NCBI GenBank assembly: GCA_003508835.1
Contig: PUFA01000289.1
Coordinates: 1,054,001 to 1,118,000 of the forward strand
Length of the DNA stretch: 64,000 nt
Direction: 5' to 3'
Source: Eonycteris spelaea
Lineage: Eukaryota; Chordata; Mammalia; Chiroptera; Pteropodidae
Position numbers and translations under genes: made by a program. This document shows positions 25,565-37,713 of the stretch, piece after piece. How positions within the stretch are numbered: position 1 is the stretch's first letter; every line of letters starts with the position of its first letter. A model generated the notes under the pieces. It saw only the letters and a list, made by a program, of their open reading frames with translations. It was not told where the DNA came from and ran no database searches.

Positions 25565-25920
25565 CCAAAAGTACTGTTCATTCAATTAACTAATCCTCAC
25601 TGAGCATCTATCATTGCCAGGCACAAAAATAAGTGCTGGAAATACAAAAATAAACAGGCAGACCTAGTCCTTGACTTCACTGAGCTTACATTACAGTGTT
25701 GGCGACGGATGAGTTTCTTTTACAAAAAGACTACAATATCAAGTAAATAAATAAATGAACAAATAAGTAGAGATTGTAGTAAGTGCTATGACAGAAATAG
25801 AGCTTTGTGATAGAAAATAATGAGGTGCATTATTAAGGGTGGTTAATAAAAGCATGTCTGAAGTTTAAGCTGAGACCTGAAAGAGAAGAAGCTGGTCAGC
25901 CAAGAAAAATAGGCCTGCAG
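25565..25920 (-). mobile_element. L2 LINE 3' portion
   Basis: Reverse-orientation L2: 'tcactgagcatctatcattgcc', 'tgctggaaatacaaaaataaac', 'cttgacttcactgagcttac', 'agtaagtgctatgacagaa' and 'aagctgagacctgaaagag'. Colinearity holds for about 350 bp. Confidence 0.75.
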
Positions 25921-26830
25921 GTAGGACAGGTGGCTCCAAGTATAAAACATAAAGCCTAAGTTTAAAAGATCTTAGTGGTATATCTAGGAATCACCAGAAG
26001 ACCAATTTATCTAGAACATATATATCACAGGGAAAGTTGCCCAAGGTGAGGTTAGAGATGGACTTTGTCATGTTGTAGGTCATGGTAAGAAATGTGGACA
26101 GTTTCAAGCATGGGAGGGATAGGCTCTGATGTTTGTTTGTTTGTTTGTTTGTTTGTTTGTTTTTTTAACAGCTGAGTTGTGGAAAATGTGTTTAAGTGGG
26201 AGAGATACATTTTAGAAGACTGCTACAGTACTCTTAAATCATGGTGGTTTGTGCCATAGTGATAGCAATAAAGATAAAGAAAAATTGAAAGATATAAAAT
26301 ATATTCTGGGAGTGAAACATAGGACTTGTGAATAAAGTGAATGTGAGGAGTGAGGAAAAATGGGACTCTATTAAATACCAGATAGATAGTGTTGCTACTT
26401 AGCAAACTAGGAGAAGTTGCAAAAGGAACTGATAGTGCACATAGAGTTGCATTTTGAACAGGTTAAGTTTGCGATGCACACTAACCCTGAGTTGGTTGTC
26501 TGAGTCTATGTATTGAGGGACAGGACTGGGGCAGGAATTCAGTAAAGGTGGTTAGCCTTGATGGAAGAGCTGAAACTCCAACTGAATTTTCAAGGAAAAG
26601 TGGGACTTAGAGAATTAGAAAAGGAGGAAGCCACTCAATGTACTCAGAATTATGGGTTGATCTAATTGTGGAACAATAAATGGTATGCTTCACTGCAGTA
26701 GAGTTTTCTTGTAGAAATGTATTGAATGACAGAATATTGAAGAAATAGTAGGGGGCAGATTGAGAGAACTTTTAAATTTAACCTTATGATTTTTTCTTGT
26801 ATTTCTTTTATTTAATTTTAAGGAGCCATC
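25921..26830. mobile_element. Probable old interspersed repeat, family uncertain
   Basis: Text such as 'gatggactttgtcatgttgtagg', 'cagtttcaagcatgggaggg' and 'cattttgaacaggttaagtttg' resembles a dispersed ancient mammalian repeat often found next to L2. I cannot name it. A (GTTT)n array interrupts it at 26,131-26,166. Confidence 0.4.
26131..26166. repeat. (GTTT)n tetranucleotide array
   Basis: Eight uninterrupted units of GTTT are followed by a short T run. Confidence 0.95.
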
Positions 26831-27658
26831 AAAGGTGACTGAGTGAAGCTGTGAAGTGAGAGGTATTATGTAAACAAAGTGTATTATTACAAAATCTATT
26901 CATATATAATTTTTGGAAGTAGGGACAACCTTAGGCTAATGTGGTAATTGCTCAGGATATCATTTCAGTAAACATACTGTGAATAAATGAATGTCTGAGC
27001 CAAGATGATGGGCATAGAAATAAAAAGGAAGAGAAGAATAAAGTAACATAAAAAAAAACAAAAATATTTAGTACCTGAGATATCAAGTTGGAGGGGTGGA
27101 AATGAGAGGAAATAATTTGTTAAATACCATTCATACTTTTCTTTTCTTTAACTATCCAGTGTATATTGGCAATGTGCCTAAGCCTTGCACACCACATGTG
27201 CCCTGTTTCATGATGTGTTTCCTCTGGAATGGCAGGCACTAATTTACAAAGCAGTGATGGTAGACATAAGAACAAAATTGGTGTTTACTTCAGCATAAAA
27301 ATAAGGAATGCTGTAGGATAAGATTAATATACGAAAAATATGTTCTTTGACTAAGGAATCATGCACAATGAAATGTGCTACACCATCCCCACAGCATAAC
27401 ATTAATCTTTTCCTTTCTACTTTATAGACATTTTCTGATATGGGAAGAAGATAATCACTAAAATGAGAATATTGCAAAATGTTACCGGCAAAAGCTAGCT
27501 GAACAGCGCGGCAAAGTAGTCGTTGTTTTTATATTTAATTTTGGCATTCTTATTACTATGTTGTTAAAACAGTATCTACCCTTAAGTAATTTCCCTTCTG
27601 TGCCTTGGTTTTACCATTTACAAAAGGAAACCATCTAATCTAGTGAAGTTGTGTTTCA
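26831..27658. other. Anonymous DNA
   Basis: No gene or family recognised. A small CpG cluster lies at 27,484-27,523. Confidence 0.5.
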
Positions 27659-27687
27659 GTGTGTATGCGTGTATGTGTGTGTGTGTT
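27659..27687. repeat. (GT)n microsatellite
   Basis: An imperfect GT array with AT and GC variants. Confidence 0.9.
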
Positions 27688-29540
27688 AAAGGATAAATAT
27701 TCTTATAAGAAACTAAGAAAATATAGAGGGATAACATAAATAATAAATATTGATAAGATGCAAAACATGGTTAAACAATGCATCCTTTCTAAGGCATTTT
27801 ATTCAAAATATCAGTAAGGAATAACTTGTATATATTAGTAAACAACCTGCTCACAAAATATGATGAGTAAGAAGAGTGATGCTTATGATTCATTTTAACA
27901 ACTAATGAAAAGATCAGATGGATACCAGCAATTACCTTCCATAATGCCCATCTTCATTCTACTGATGATTGACAAATTATTTTGTATTGCACCTAGGGTT
28001 CAATATTAAATCCATTCTTAATCATTTATCACTTTATGGTTGTCCTGTCCTCAGGAACTTTAGTTATGTTTAATGCTTACTTTCCTTTACTAATCGGTGC
28101 TTCATTCAAAGTGAAGTCATCGTTTAAGCTAGCCTTGGGTTTTACAGAGGCACACGCAATACAAACCTCTAGTTCTTCCAGACTATTATGCTGGTGATTC
28201 TACAATAATGGATCCTGCAATAAATGGTTGAAGAGCTGTCCCTGGCTAAGAGAGATGACAGGTTTAATATTAAACCATAATGAAGAGATGTCACAAAAAT
28301 ATCACGTATACTTAATATTTGGTCTTTGGAGAGACCATCTCTGTAAATCGCAGTGCCTTCTTGACATCTTCCGTATTTTCTCTGAATCATATATCAATCT
28401 GTCCTCACAGGGCACTGTATTTCAACAAGTCACTCTGCTTCCCCCACCTCTCTACACCCTTGCTTTTTATATTCTACATAAATAGCACCTTGTCCTGTAA
28501 TTCATCTTCCATGCCCCATTCATTCCTAATCTAAGTTTCCTGGCCCTGTTTCTGCCATATTAAAATACTTCCCATGGCAAGCTCATGTTTAAAAAAAATC
28601 AATTGTTCTGATTCATTTGACATGAGCTTCTGGGTGTTTTTAAAATTTATTGTCCACTCTCAGGTCAATACCTCTATGATACCATTATTAAATGTTAAAA
28701 AACTGCTTAGGGCACACTCCTTACCAGAAAGCTTTGCCCTGTTAATATCAGGGAGAAGGATGCTCTCTCTCCAGGGAGATTGCTTGAATTTTTTTTTTTA
28801 AATTGCAAGCTCTAAAACTTGGGTTTGCCACTTTGATATGGTGATGAAGACCAAGCATGACTCCAGAGACTAACAGAGAACTAGGGGAGATCAAAAGGAA
28901 GGTTGTCTTCTGTTTCTCTCTTTCTGCCTGATATAAAAACTGCCTCATTAGTAACCTTAGGTGCTTAACACGATTAAAGGAAGTTAGAAATTCAAAGTAT
29001 GGTAAGCTTGGAGAAATCTGTCAGTAAAAATAATTCATGCTCCTAAAAACATGAGCCCATGTTCTGGAAAGTTCAGGAGTATGTGGTGGTGGCCCTGAAA
29101 CTTCACCTGCCACCACAGACCTAGTTATTAGCACAGGTCTGTTTTGGTGCTGAGACCTAAATCTCACATTAAATATCTAAAGAAAAAACCAGGTGGAACT
29201 ATATTTCTTATCAAGACAGACTTCAGAAGTTTGGGCTGCAAAGTTCATCATGTGTTTAAACAATTATTTCTTATTGCTAAATTATGGTGGCAGTTATTGA
29301 GGACTTCTATTTTTGACAAGATTATTTATCACTCTATCGCCACTTTCTATCTTTGCTTCATAAGTGAACATCCTCTAAGCAAATCTCTTAAAAGTTCTGA
29401 TGATTGAAAGTTTATGAAATAACTCTCAGGGGCTGTCCAAAGGCATGTCTAATCCTTAGTAGCTTATGATCGAGGAACTAGTTAGTTGTATAGTGCATGA
29501 GACCAAGCTGTTTCCAATTAGGGCATAAAGAACAAATGCA
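27688..29540. other. Anonymous AT-rich DNA
   Basis: Several overlapping frames on both strands between 28,169 and 28,948 and at 29,144-29,407 have no domains. I call none of them genes. Confidence 0.5.
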
Positions 29541-29617
29541 GTGTGTTTGTGTGTGTCTGTGTGTTTGTATGCTCGTGCGTGCACACACACACACATGTGC
29601 ACAAGCATGCTTGTGCA
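29541..29617. repeat. GT/CA array with Z-DNA-like tract and 20-bp palindrome
   Basis: A GT-rich array passes into a perfectly alternating purine-pyrimidine run at 29,574-29,603. A perfect 20-bp palindrome, centred between 29,607 and 29,608, overlaps its end. Confidence 0.92.
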
Positions 29618-30399
29618 TGACCCTTCACATTTTTTCCCCAATTGCAGTAAGTCAAACCATGTTTTAATGACCACAAAAATCATGAGTAATGTGTGAGGAA
29701 AGGTAAGAGCTTTCCTTCAGAACCCAAAGCAACTGGTTGCAGGAGGAGTATGTGATCTGTATGAATTGCTTTATGTACTTGAGGCTGAATCTTTTTGGTG
29801 TGACAGTTTCTGAAATATCTGGCAACTGCATATCTCTGTAGGTTCATTTATTTTTATTTTACTGGATGCACCCATTTCACTCTCTCCAGGTAAATAAACT
29901 CTTCCTGGTCTTTCTATGCCAATTCTATTTCCACACATGACCTTCCTTCTATCTGGACGAGATCTTTTCCCATTCCTGGTTAATTCCTTCTTTTCCATGA
30001 CATTGCTTCTTAAAATCACTCTGGCCACAGAGGCAAAGCCAATTTGGGGAACCATAACAGACTAGATAATGTTTTACTTTAATATTTGCATGAATCCCTC
30101 TATTGTAATCTATTGAACATTCTGTGTGTCAACACAGCTCAGTTGCATAAAACATTTATTCATTTGCAGGCAAATGCTACTGCTGTGAAGAAGCAAATAC
30201 ATCACATGGTAATTTGTTACTGAAAAAGAGGAATTTCAAAATGAAATGGTAGAAAACATTATTATGTGTAATAAAATGGTTTAAATGAATAATGAAGGAA
30301 TATCGATCAAGTAAAACACTGTTTACATGCCTTGATCATCTAATGTGAGTTCAGGAGTCTGAAGACCAACAGAATATCTCTGCTGCCTTGCTCTTATTT
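29618..30399. other. Anonymous DNA
   Basis: A 94-codon minus-strand frame at 29,771-30,055 is the longest uninterrupted ATG frame here. It is rich in charged residues and matches no family I recognise, so it is not called a gene. Confidence 0.5.
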
Positions 30400-30515
30400 C
30401 ACAAATGTTAGAGTTGTCTCCCTAGCTCACCAAAGCTTGGCTAAGTGCTTCGTACAGTAGGAATTTAATAATATTTTTTGAATGTTATGTGAGTGAATGA
30501 CTAATTGAAGAAAGG
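30400..30515 (+). mobile_element. L2 LINE 3'-end fossil
   Basis: The sequence 'ccaaagcttggctaagtgcttcgtacagtaggaatttaataata...gtgagtgaatgac' matches the L2 3' terminus. Confidence 0.6.
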
Positions 30516-30754
30516 CATGTATCTGTATGTCTGTTCTATTTATTAGATATTTCTCATGATTGTTGTGTGAGGAAGAACTTATTTGGTAGATGCTGAAGAA
30601 TGATTTAAAAGTAATATTTCCTCACTAGCACTCAAATATAGAACTAATATATCTAGGCTTAATTTCATAGATTCTTTTTCCTATGTGCCCCAGTCATGTT
30701 TGATTCCAACCTTTCGGATTTAGGTTTTATTTGGTTTAGGGAAGAAAAAGGTAG

Positions 30755-30960
30755 ATTTGGAGTTTGAAGAATTTAGTTTGTATTTTGGCTCAGGGTCTCT
30801 CAATTTCTTATGCGTATAATGTATGTGCAAATAATGTCTAACCATATTAACTGCTAATTTAATACTACATAACTCTCAAAGTTATTGTGACTATTAAATA
30901 ATTCATAGAAAATTCTTCAAAATGGAAAGAGCTCCACCAATATTAGATATTAGCTGCAAT
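30755..30960 (+). mobile_element. MIR SINE fossil
   Basis: Plus-orientation MIR is recognisable in 'ctcagggtctctcaatttc', 'gttattgtgactattaaataattcatag' and 'ggaaagagctccaccaatattagatattagctgc'. It is diverged. Confidence 0.55.
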
Positions 30961-31504
30961 CTTCGGGAGAGATAGTGGTAGGCTTCACTGCAGGTCATAC
31001 AAAGTAGGTGGCACCTGGTAACATGGTACTACTTCTATGAGAACAAAACAAAGTTAACATAAAGCTAGGACCTTCAAAAGCATGAAAGTCTTGTGAATAG
31101 TCCCTTATTCATAAGACAACTTCAGAACTTTAAAGTTACCAAGTGTTGTTATTGTTGTTGTTTTTCTTTTAGAAATGCTGCCTATTAGGTGCCGAAACTA
31201 ATGACAAGTATGGTTAAGCATGTATATTGTGAAATCATTCCTGAAAATACCATTTCAAGTGGCAGTACTCCAGGGATCAAGAGCATACAAGATGTCTGAG
31301 CTCACTTACTGGCTCGGCATGAATACCAGTTCTACTTTAGACTTGCCCAGACATAGCAAACAGCATCTCTAAACTAAGAGGCTTCTAGGCTTTCTAGGCT
31401 AAAGGAAAAGAGAGAAATAAAAGCAACAAGAGGAGATGGATTTATGGAATTTTGAAACTTCCTGGAAGGAGCCTTAAGGATTTAGAGATAATGTTTTAAA
31501 GATA
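30961..31504. other. Anonymous DNA
   Basis: Nothing recognised. Confidence 0.5.
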
Positions 31505-31620
31505 ATGTCTTCTAAGTCTAGAATGTAAGATTATTAAGGGCAAGAGGTTTGTCAATTTAATTCTTATTAGAATCCATTGCAGATCATCGAGTAAATAGTA
31601 AAGTCTAGATACTGAAGTAT
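31505..31620 (+). mobile_element. L2 LINE 3'-end fossil
   Basis: The sequence 'tagaatgtaagattattaagggcaagaggtttgtc' is the L2 'gaatgtaagctccatgagggcagg' motif. It is followed by a short terminal segment. Confidence 0.65.
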
Positions 31621-33918
31621 TATATTGTTATAAAATTTATATTGTAATGAAATTTATTGATCAGAACTTTTTGCAAGTACCTTGAAAAGTTTTGGTAGAA
31701 ATCTGATATACAGAAATTCCCAATGTAGTTCATAAAAAGTATATGCCCTCAAAACTCTCTTTTATTTCTAGAACCAGGCATCCAAGATCCCTGAGGAAAA
31801 TGTATGAACTTGGATTACTTTGGTTGAGTTACAGTTTAGCCTCTGCAAGAGTTGAGCTATAAGCTGGTGGTAAAATTATTGTAAATCTTGCTCCTAGAAT
31901 ATAAATAGTGAATAGTTCTAAAGGTGATCCCATGACTGGAGGGTAATATTATTTAACTATATTTCAAAAATCAAACTGTGCCAATCTGTTTCCTTATTGC
32001 TTTTTCCTAATTAAAAGACCAGAAATTAATTTCTTTTTTCAGATACTCATGGCATAGTGATGAAACAGTATTGGAATCCTGACAAATTATCTTTATCCAA
32101 GATAACATGGTAGAGTTAAAGTGGGTGAATAACCACATTGTGATATCTGAGAATGACCCCATTACCATTTGGTGAGAATTCATTGATCACTTTATAGTTA
32201 TTCCAATAGGAAATGTAAAGTCTTGACTTCAGAAGAACACTTCTCTACTCCAATGATTGATAGTGATTTGTGTTGTATGATCTAACTCATTTTACAGCAG
32301 CAGCAATAGGTAAGGTATTAAAGTAGTATCTCTTAACAAAAAGCATTATTAATAAAATATCCTGACTTATGATTGTGAAATGCTGAGTTTCTAGGTCTCT
32401 TACTTCCATGAGAGCAGAGGAGAGCATGAAGACAAGGTCTTGTGGGAAGGCAGCTTTTATTTTTAAATATTTTTGTCTTCCAGCAATGTCAATAACAATC
32501 CTCCAAAAAGTGAAGTAATAGAAAGATAAAAGATAATATTTTTTAGCTAAAAAAGTATAATCACCAATCTTTATATCTTCTTTTAGCTAAATAAGCTTTT
32601 CTAATGACTTTGAAATTTTTGCTATTTAGAAAAAAAATAAATTTTAGTGTAACCCTCCCAATACCCACGTGGAAACTGTTACTCTTTCACTAATTATTCT
32701 TAATTTTATTAACATAGGTGGGAGCTTACAATCTACAGTTCAGCATTTGTTATTTACGTAACTTAGAAGGTGGTGTTGTAACTTCTCCTTGTGTGGTGGG
32801 TGCTGATGGAGAAGCACTGCTGTATCTTAAGTGTGGGCCACTGAAACTTGTATTAAAAGGACAAGGGATATTAAAAGTAGAGAAAAACCCTGGGAAGCAA
32901 ATACAGCTATTGTACTTAAATTCCATAAATGTGCACAGATATACGGTAATGTATTACATAAATGTGTACGTTAATGTTTTTATAGTTTGAGAGTAAAACA
33001 GATGAGTTAGAATGAGGCCCTGCCACTTACTAGTTTGTGACTTAAGAAAGCTACTTAATCTCTATCAGTCGGAGTTTGTTAATCTTTAATAACAACAACC
33101 TCTAGGATCATTGTAAATAAAACCCATTAAGTAAAGACACACAAGTTGGTGTTAAAATTTGTGTGAATAATAGAGTTCTGGTGTGTCTAATACAATTTTT
33201 ACATAAGTTACATAAATTTAAAATAATTTAAATCATATTTAGAATCAATTATGATTTAAAATTATCACGAGTGATAAATATGTTCTCTAAGAAAGTTAGA
33301 CTAGTGCCTTTATTGCTCAGACATTGTTCAGTAAGTTTGACTTGTAGAAGGAAAAGAAATATATTGTCCATAGTAACATGTAGTTCCCTCTTGCTGCAAG
33401 GTTGAAGTTAGAAGTAATAAATCCTATAAAGTATAAAACAATCCAGGTGGAACTAATACCAGACTAGTATTTTCCAACCTCTCGGTCAGTAATACATCTG
33501 TCAAGCGGTTGCCATGCAACAGAACATTTGAAGGGAAAAATTGGCCATTGGTTCCATTAACCCTACTCCAGTCTCCAATAAACCACCCCTACATGCATAC
33601 ATCTACAATCCCCCCAGCTCCTCTAAGAGTCACTGTGGCTACTATCATTTCCACACATTACAACTGTGGAGCAACATTGAAATTTAAAAAATACCAGAAT
33701 TATGAGGTACTCCAATAATCTTACTACATTAATAAAAATTTCCTAGACCTTGACCATCAAATAAATTACCTAAAACACAAAGCACAACTTCCATTGCAAT
33801 TTACATATGACACATTTGAACTATTATTTAGGAAAGGTATAAAATATCCCTTTATCTACTCTTGTAGATAAAGACAGGGCTTAACCAATTTTGTACTTAC
33901 TAAAAAACTGTGTTTATG
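31621..33918. other. Anonymous AT-rich DNA
   Basis: About 2.3 kb. A 90-codon plus frame at 32,718-32,990 follows an acceptor-like 'ttttattaacatag', but no donor or partner exon was identified. See the matching finding. Confidence 0.45.
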
Positions 33919-33950
33919 GTGTGTGTGTGTGTGTTGTGTGTGTGTGTGTG
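33919..33950. repeat. (GT)n microsatellite
   Basis: A GT array with one TT interruption. Confidence 0.95.
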
Positions 33951-34079
33951 AATTTTACTAACAACTGCTAACACACTGTAGAATACGAAGATTAGAAATT
34001 TTTAAACATAATTCCCCAATCACAAAATATTACCACAAGCAACCTAAATTAATACTCTGTAATTTAGAGAAGACGTTTT
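33951..34079. other. Short anonymous spacer
   Basis: Nothing recognised. Confidence 0.5.
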
Positions 34080-34205
34080 ATACATTCACTCAATAAATAT
34101 ATAAATATTTATTAATAGCTTATAGTATGGTGGTTACAGAGCTGTATGCTAGAAATGCAACTGTAAACAATACAGGGTCCTAGCCCTGGACCAGTAGATT
34201 CTACT
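34080..34205 (-). mobile_element. L2 LINE 3'-end fossil
   Basis: In reverse orientation, 'cattcactcaataaatatataaatatttattaatagc' is followed by 'gctgtatgctagaaatgcaactgtaaacaatacagggtcctagccct', as in minus-strand L2. Confidence 0.65.
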
Positions 34206-35115
34206 GGACAATTTGTATTTCTTAAGAATCTTGTGCTAGTCTTTGTCCATTATGTTTATTGCTTCTAGATTTCTAAATCTATTTTATAAAATTTCTCTGT
34301 TGTAACATTATGTGCAAATGTATTAATAATACTAATACTACTAATAATAGCAATGCCAATAAAGATGGTGAATACCCTATGACATTCCAGAGAGAAGCTT
34401 ATGTATTATCTATGTTATCTCATTCTTCACATCAAGAAAGTAAACAACTAAAATCCGTTGTTATATTTCATAAGCAATGTAATATTTTTAAAAAATGTAA
34501 TTAGGTTACTATGTTTGAGAGCTCTTGTAACATACATTCTGTTTAATTACTCTGAGCTTAATGAAACTATGTCTTAGTGATGAAATCTGATACATTTATC
34601 TGTAAAGAAGACATAGGCCAATGTACATTTTACATTAGTGTCAACATCTATAACATATCGTGAAAGGAACCAATAATATTTAGCAAATGATTTTAAAATG
34701 CATTTTATAGTAAATGGCTTAAATTTTCATCAAGTTCTCTAATTTTTGTCTACTTTTCTGTAAATAAATGGGCTTCTCAGATATTTCATAGCACTCTTTC
34801 TTCTGAAAAAAATATTTTCACCATTGTAAATTGATTTTATTGACTTACTGTAATCCTATCGACTTTATACAGCAATGTACTTTCTCAGACATTTCTTAGA
34901 TACGAAGCCATGTTCATTAGGCTTGAATATGAATGAAAATGATTTGAAGACCAAATCTATAATAGAGCTTCGTACCTTTAACACAAATTAATCCTCCATC
35001 TCTGTAGGATACCGTAATGTGCTAAGTTCAATATATAAGCAATTTAATAAAATGAAATGTTTTACTCTCCTTTTAAAGACAAATATCAGTACTCACATCC
35101 CCTGATCCACCCTGC
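34206..35115. other. Anonymous AT-rich DNA
   Basis: A possible degraded minus-strand MIR lies at about 34,330-34,460 ('ctatgttatctcattcttcacatcaag'). It is too diverged to assert. Confidence 0.4.
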
Positions 35116-35205
35116 TCACTCACAACACAAACACATATTTGCACATACACATACTTATACATACACAGACACACACATACAGACATAAAGACACACACAC
35201 ACAGA
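35116..35205. repeat. CA-rich degenerate microsatellite
   Basis: Imperfect ACACAT, ATAC and ACAG units cover about 90 bp. Confidence 0.85.
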
Positions 35206-36549
35206 TCTTATTTCCACTCCTGGAATACGAAACAATGTAGAAAACTTTTTATGCTGAAAATAATTGAATTTTACTCTAATTAAAGTTGAGTATTTTCCAA
35301 TCTAATAACACTGTAATATCTTCCATATCATATTTAATGTTGCACTATTAATTCTCCAGAACAAAGTATTATTAAATTTTTTCTCCCAACATTAATAAAA
35401 ATCACATAAAAATATTGATTCATGAGAAAGATTTAGCTTTGAATGAACAAGCTTTCCATAAAATTTCTCTCTACAAATATATAAAAGTTTATATTTGTAA
35501 GAAATTATTTTAAAATATTGTTATTTCTAAAGGCTTTTTATTTCTTTTTAAATTTTTATTATACACCAATATCTACATTCAGATTTATTCCATCAGTTGA
35601 AATCAGTGGTCAAGCAATACTGGAATATTTTTTATTTAAACTTGATTATCTAATTAGCCAAGGAAAGTGGACATTATTCAGAGAATGATTAAAAAACCAC
35701 AATCTGCCTTCTGACCTGCAATAGGTAAGTCAAAAGACCTAAAGTCCAAAATTATAAATCTATTATCATATTTTTCTTATCACGAGTCTTCTTTGTCTCT
35801 TCTGTTATTTGCATCTTGAATTTGGAAATTAGCTTTACTGCTTACTAGGTGCTTAACCTTTTCTTACTTGTAAATCACAGATAATAGAACATAGAACTAG
35901 AATGCAGCTTTCCTGACAAATGGCCCAGTTTTTAATTCTGTTAATATATTTTTTATGTTATTAGACACAAAGAGAAAATAAAAGACTATCTGACTAATCT
36001 AGCATTTTAATGGAAGTATTAATCTAAATAGAAAACCTTACTGTATCATCAATCTAATCTTCTTAAAACTTTAAGGCTGTCATAAAAATTCTAATGGTTA
36101 TTTGCATATTTGACTCAATAAAGACAAACTTATCACCTCCTATGGGTTTATTTCTTATAGATACTTACAAGAAAAAAGTCTAGTATACTAACCCTATGCA
36201 TTTAAAATTTTTTTCATACATTTAATATTTCTTACTTAGGTATATAATATTCATCCCTTCCACAGTTTTCCTCTCCATTATTCTCTTAATAGTAAGGAAG
36301 AAATGTGAAAAGTTACAAAGGGAGTGTACAAAAATGAAAATAAAAGACATCAAAGCTTTTGAGTAAATTATCAATGAGAAAAAAACTAGTGGCTGTTTAT
36401 AACCATTTGCTGATTACACAATTTTTAAGTAACTTAATGTCAAATGTGGCATTTCTTAATGTGAATTTTAAAATTTTTACGGCTAATTCTAACTGGACAA
36501 TCGTGAGTATATTTAACATTATCAAAAGCTGTCAATGATATGGCCTAAC
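35206..36549. other. Anonymous AT-rich DNA
   Basis: Nothing recognised. Confidence 0.5.
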
Positions 36550-36730
36550 TGAATTGGGAGTCAAATCCCATTTACTACTTGTGGATTCTTGGCTGGGTTT
36601 TTTGACCTCCCTAGTCTGAGTCTCCCATGTGTAGAGCATGGGTATCAATATCATCCCACTATCAAGTTGGGAGGGCCAAATGAGACTAGTTACACAGTGC
36701 ACTTGGCACAGATAGATGCTCCATCAACAC
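36550..36730 (+). mobile_element. MIR SINE fossil
   Basis: The sequence 'gggagtcaaatcccatttactacttgtgg' passes through 'gagcatgggtatcaatatcatcc' to 'agttacacagtgcacttggcacagatagatgctc'. This gives MIR head, core and tail in plus order. Confidence 0.7.
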
Positions 36731-37089
36731 GCGCTCCCTTCCTCTTCCCCTAATGCCAGCTGGCTGGCAGACCATATTAAACAAAAAAAGGAAGCTATGT
36801 TCTTCTTTTTTCCAGACAGCTGGTAATCCAGACATCACAAGCCTTCTACAAACAATGTTGACTTATTTTTGCCACAGCTGATGTGTATATAACGTGCCTT
36901 GCCAGTTCTCCTCATGGGTTGAATTCATGACCACAGAAATTATCAACTTGTTTTTTCTTTTATTGCTCCTCATTTAATGGGACCAGATTGAGGTAAAGTG
37001 GCAGTTTTATAATGTTTTGTACATTTCACGGATCTGGAGGACTTTGTTTATTGTCTTGTAATAACAACAATAAAAGTGTTTTACTTTTT
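36731..37089. other. Anonymous DNA
   Basis: Nothing recognised. Confidence 0.5.
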
Positions 37090-37215
37090 TAGTCCTCACT
37101 ACAGCTGTACGATGTATATTATTAGTCCTTCTAATCTGTGGATAAGGCCGCTATGAAACACATGGCAGCATACAAAGCAGGACTCGAACTGAGACCTACT
37201 GCTACAAACTCATAG
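37090..37215 (-). mobile_element. MIR SINE fossil
   Basis: The sequence 'agtcctcactacagctgtacgatgtatattatt' followed by 'caaagcaggactcgaactgagacc' is the minus-strand order of the MIR core and tRNA-like head. Confidence 0.7.
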
Positions 37216-37682
37216 AAATGAAGAGAGAGCTGGATTTACACATAGGGTGAACGTAGGCCTTAAACTCCCATCTACTTACCATTGCACTCAACTAAAGTAT
37301 CAGGGGTGGGGGATAGAACACAACTCCAAACACGTGAATTATATTAATTATGCATTTATTTTATAAGAGAAACCCTTAAATTTCTTCAGGAGTACATATG
37401 CATCCCTTTCATACCACTCAAGTTCAGTACCTATTGGATATAGGTAACACATTTGTTTTATCTAAAACACTCAACAGTTGTAGAGAATATTCTTGTTCTT
37501 TTTGGTCTCTTTTACTTTAAGCTTTCTTGCCTAATAATATAACCTGAAAGTATGCCCAATAAGTAAACAAAATGCAAACATAGAGATTTAGAAAAAGTAT
37601 AAATGTGGCTGATGCGAACAAAGAATTGTGACATGTTATGTGGCTTGATCCTACTCAGTTCAGTGAATCCTCCCATACTATT

Positions 37683-37688
<6 letters not shown>
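37216..37688. other. Anonymous DNA left of poly(A)
   Basis: Sequence immediately left of the A run could be the body of a retroposed element, but I recognise no SINE or gene in it. Confidence 0.45.

Positions 37689-37713
<25 letters not shown>
37689..37713. repeat. (A)25 homopolymer
   Basis: Twenty-five A residues. No matching target-site duplication was evident around it. Confidence 0.95.

Noticed and set aside
29771..30055. 94-codon minus-strand frame
   Set aside because: No recognisable domain, no splice or promoter context, and a length expected by chance in AT-rich DNA.
37216..37713. SINE or processed pseudogene ending in the A25 run
   Set aside because: No family or gene similarity recognised upstream and no flanking duplication found.
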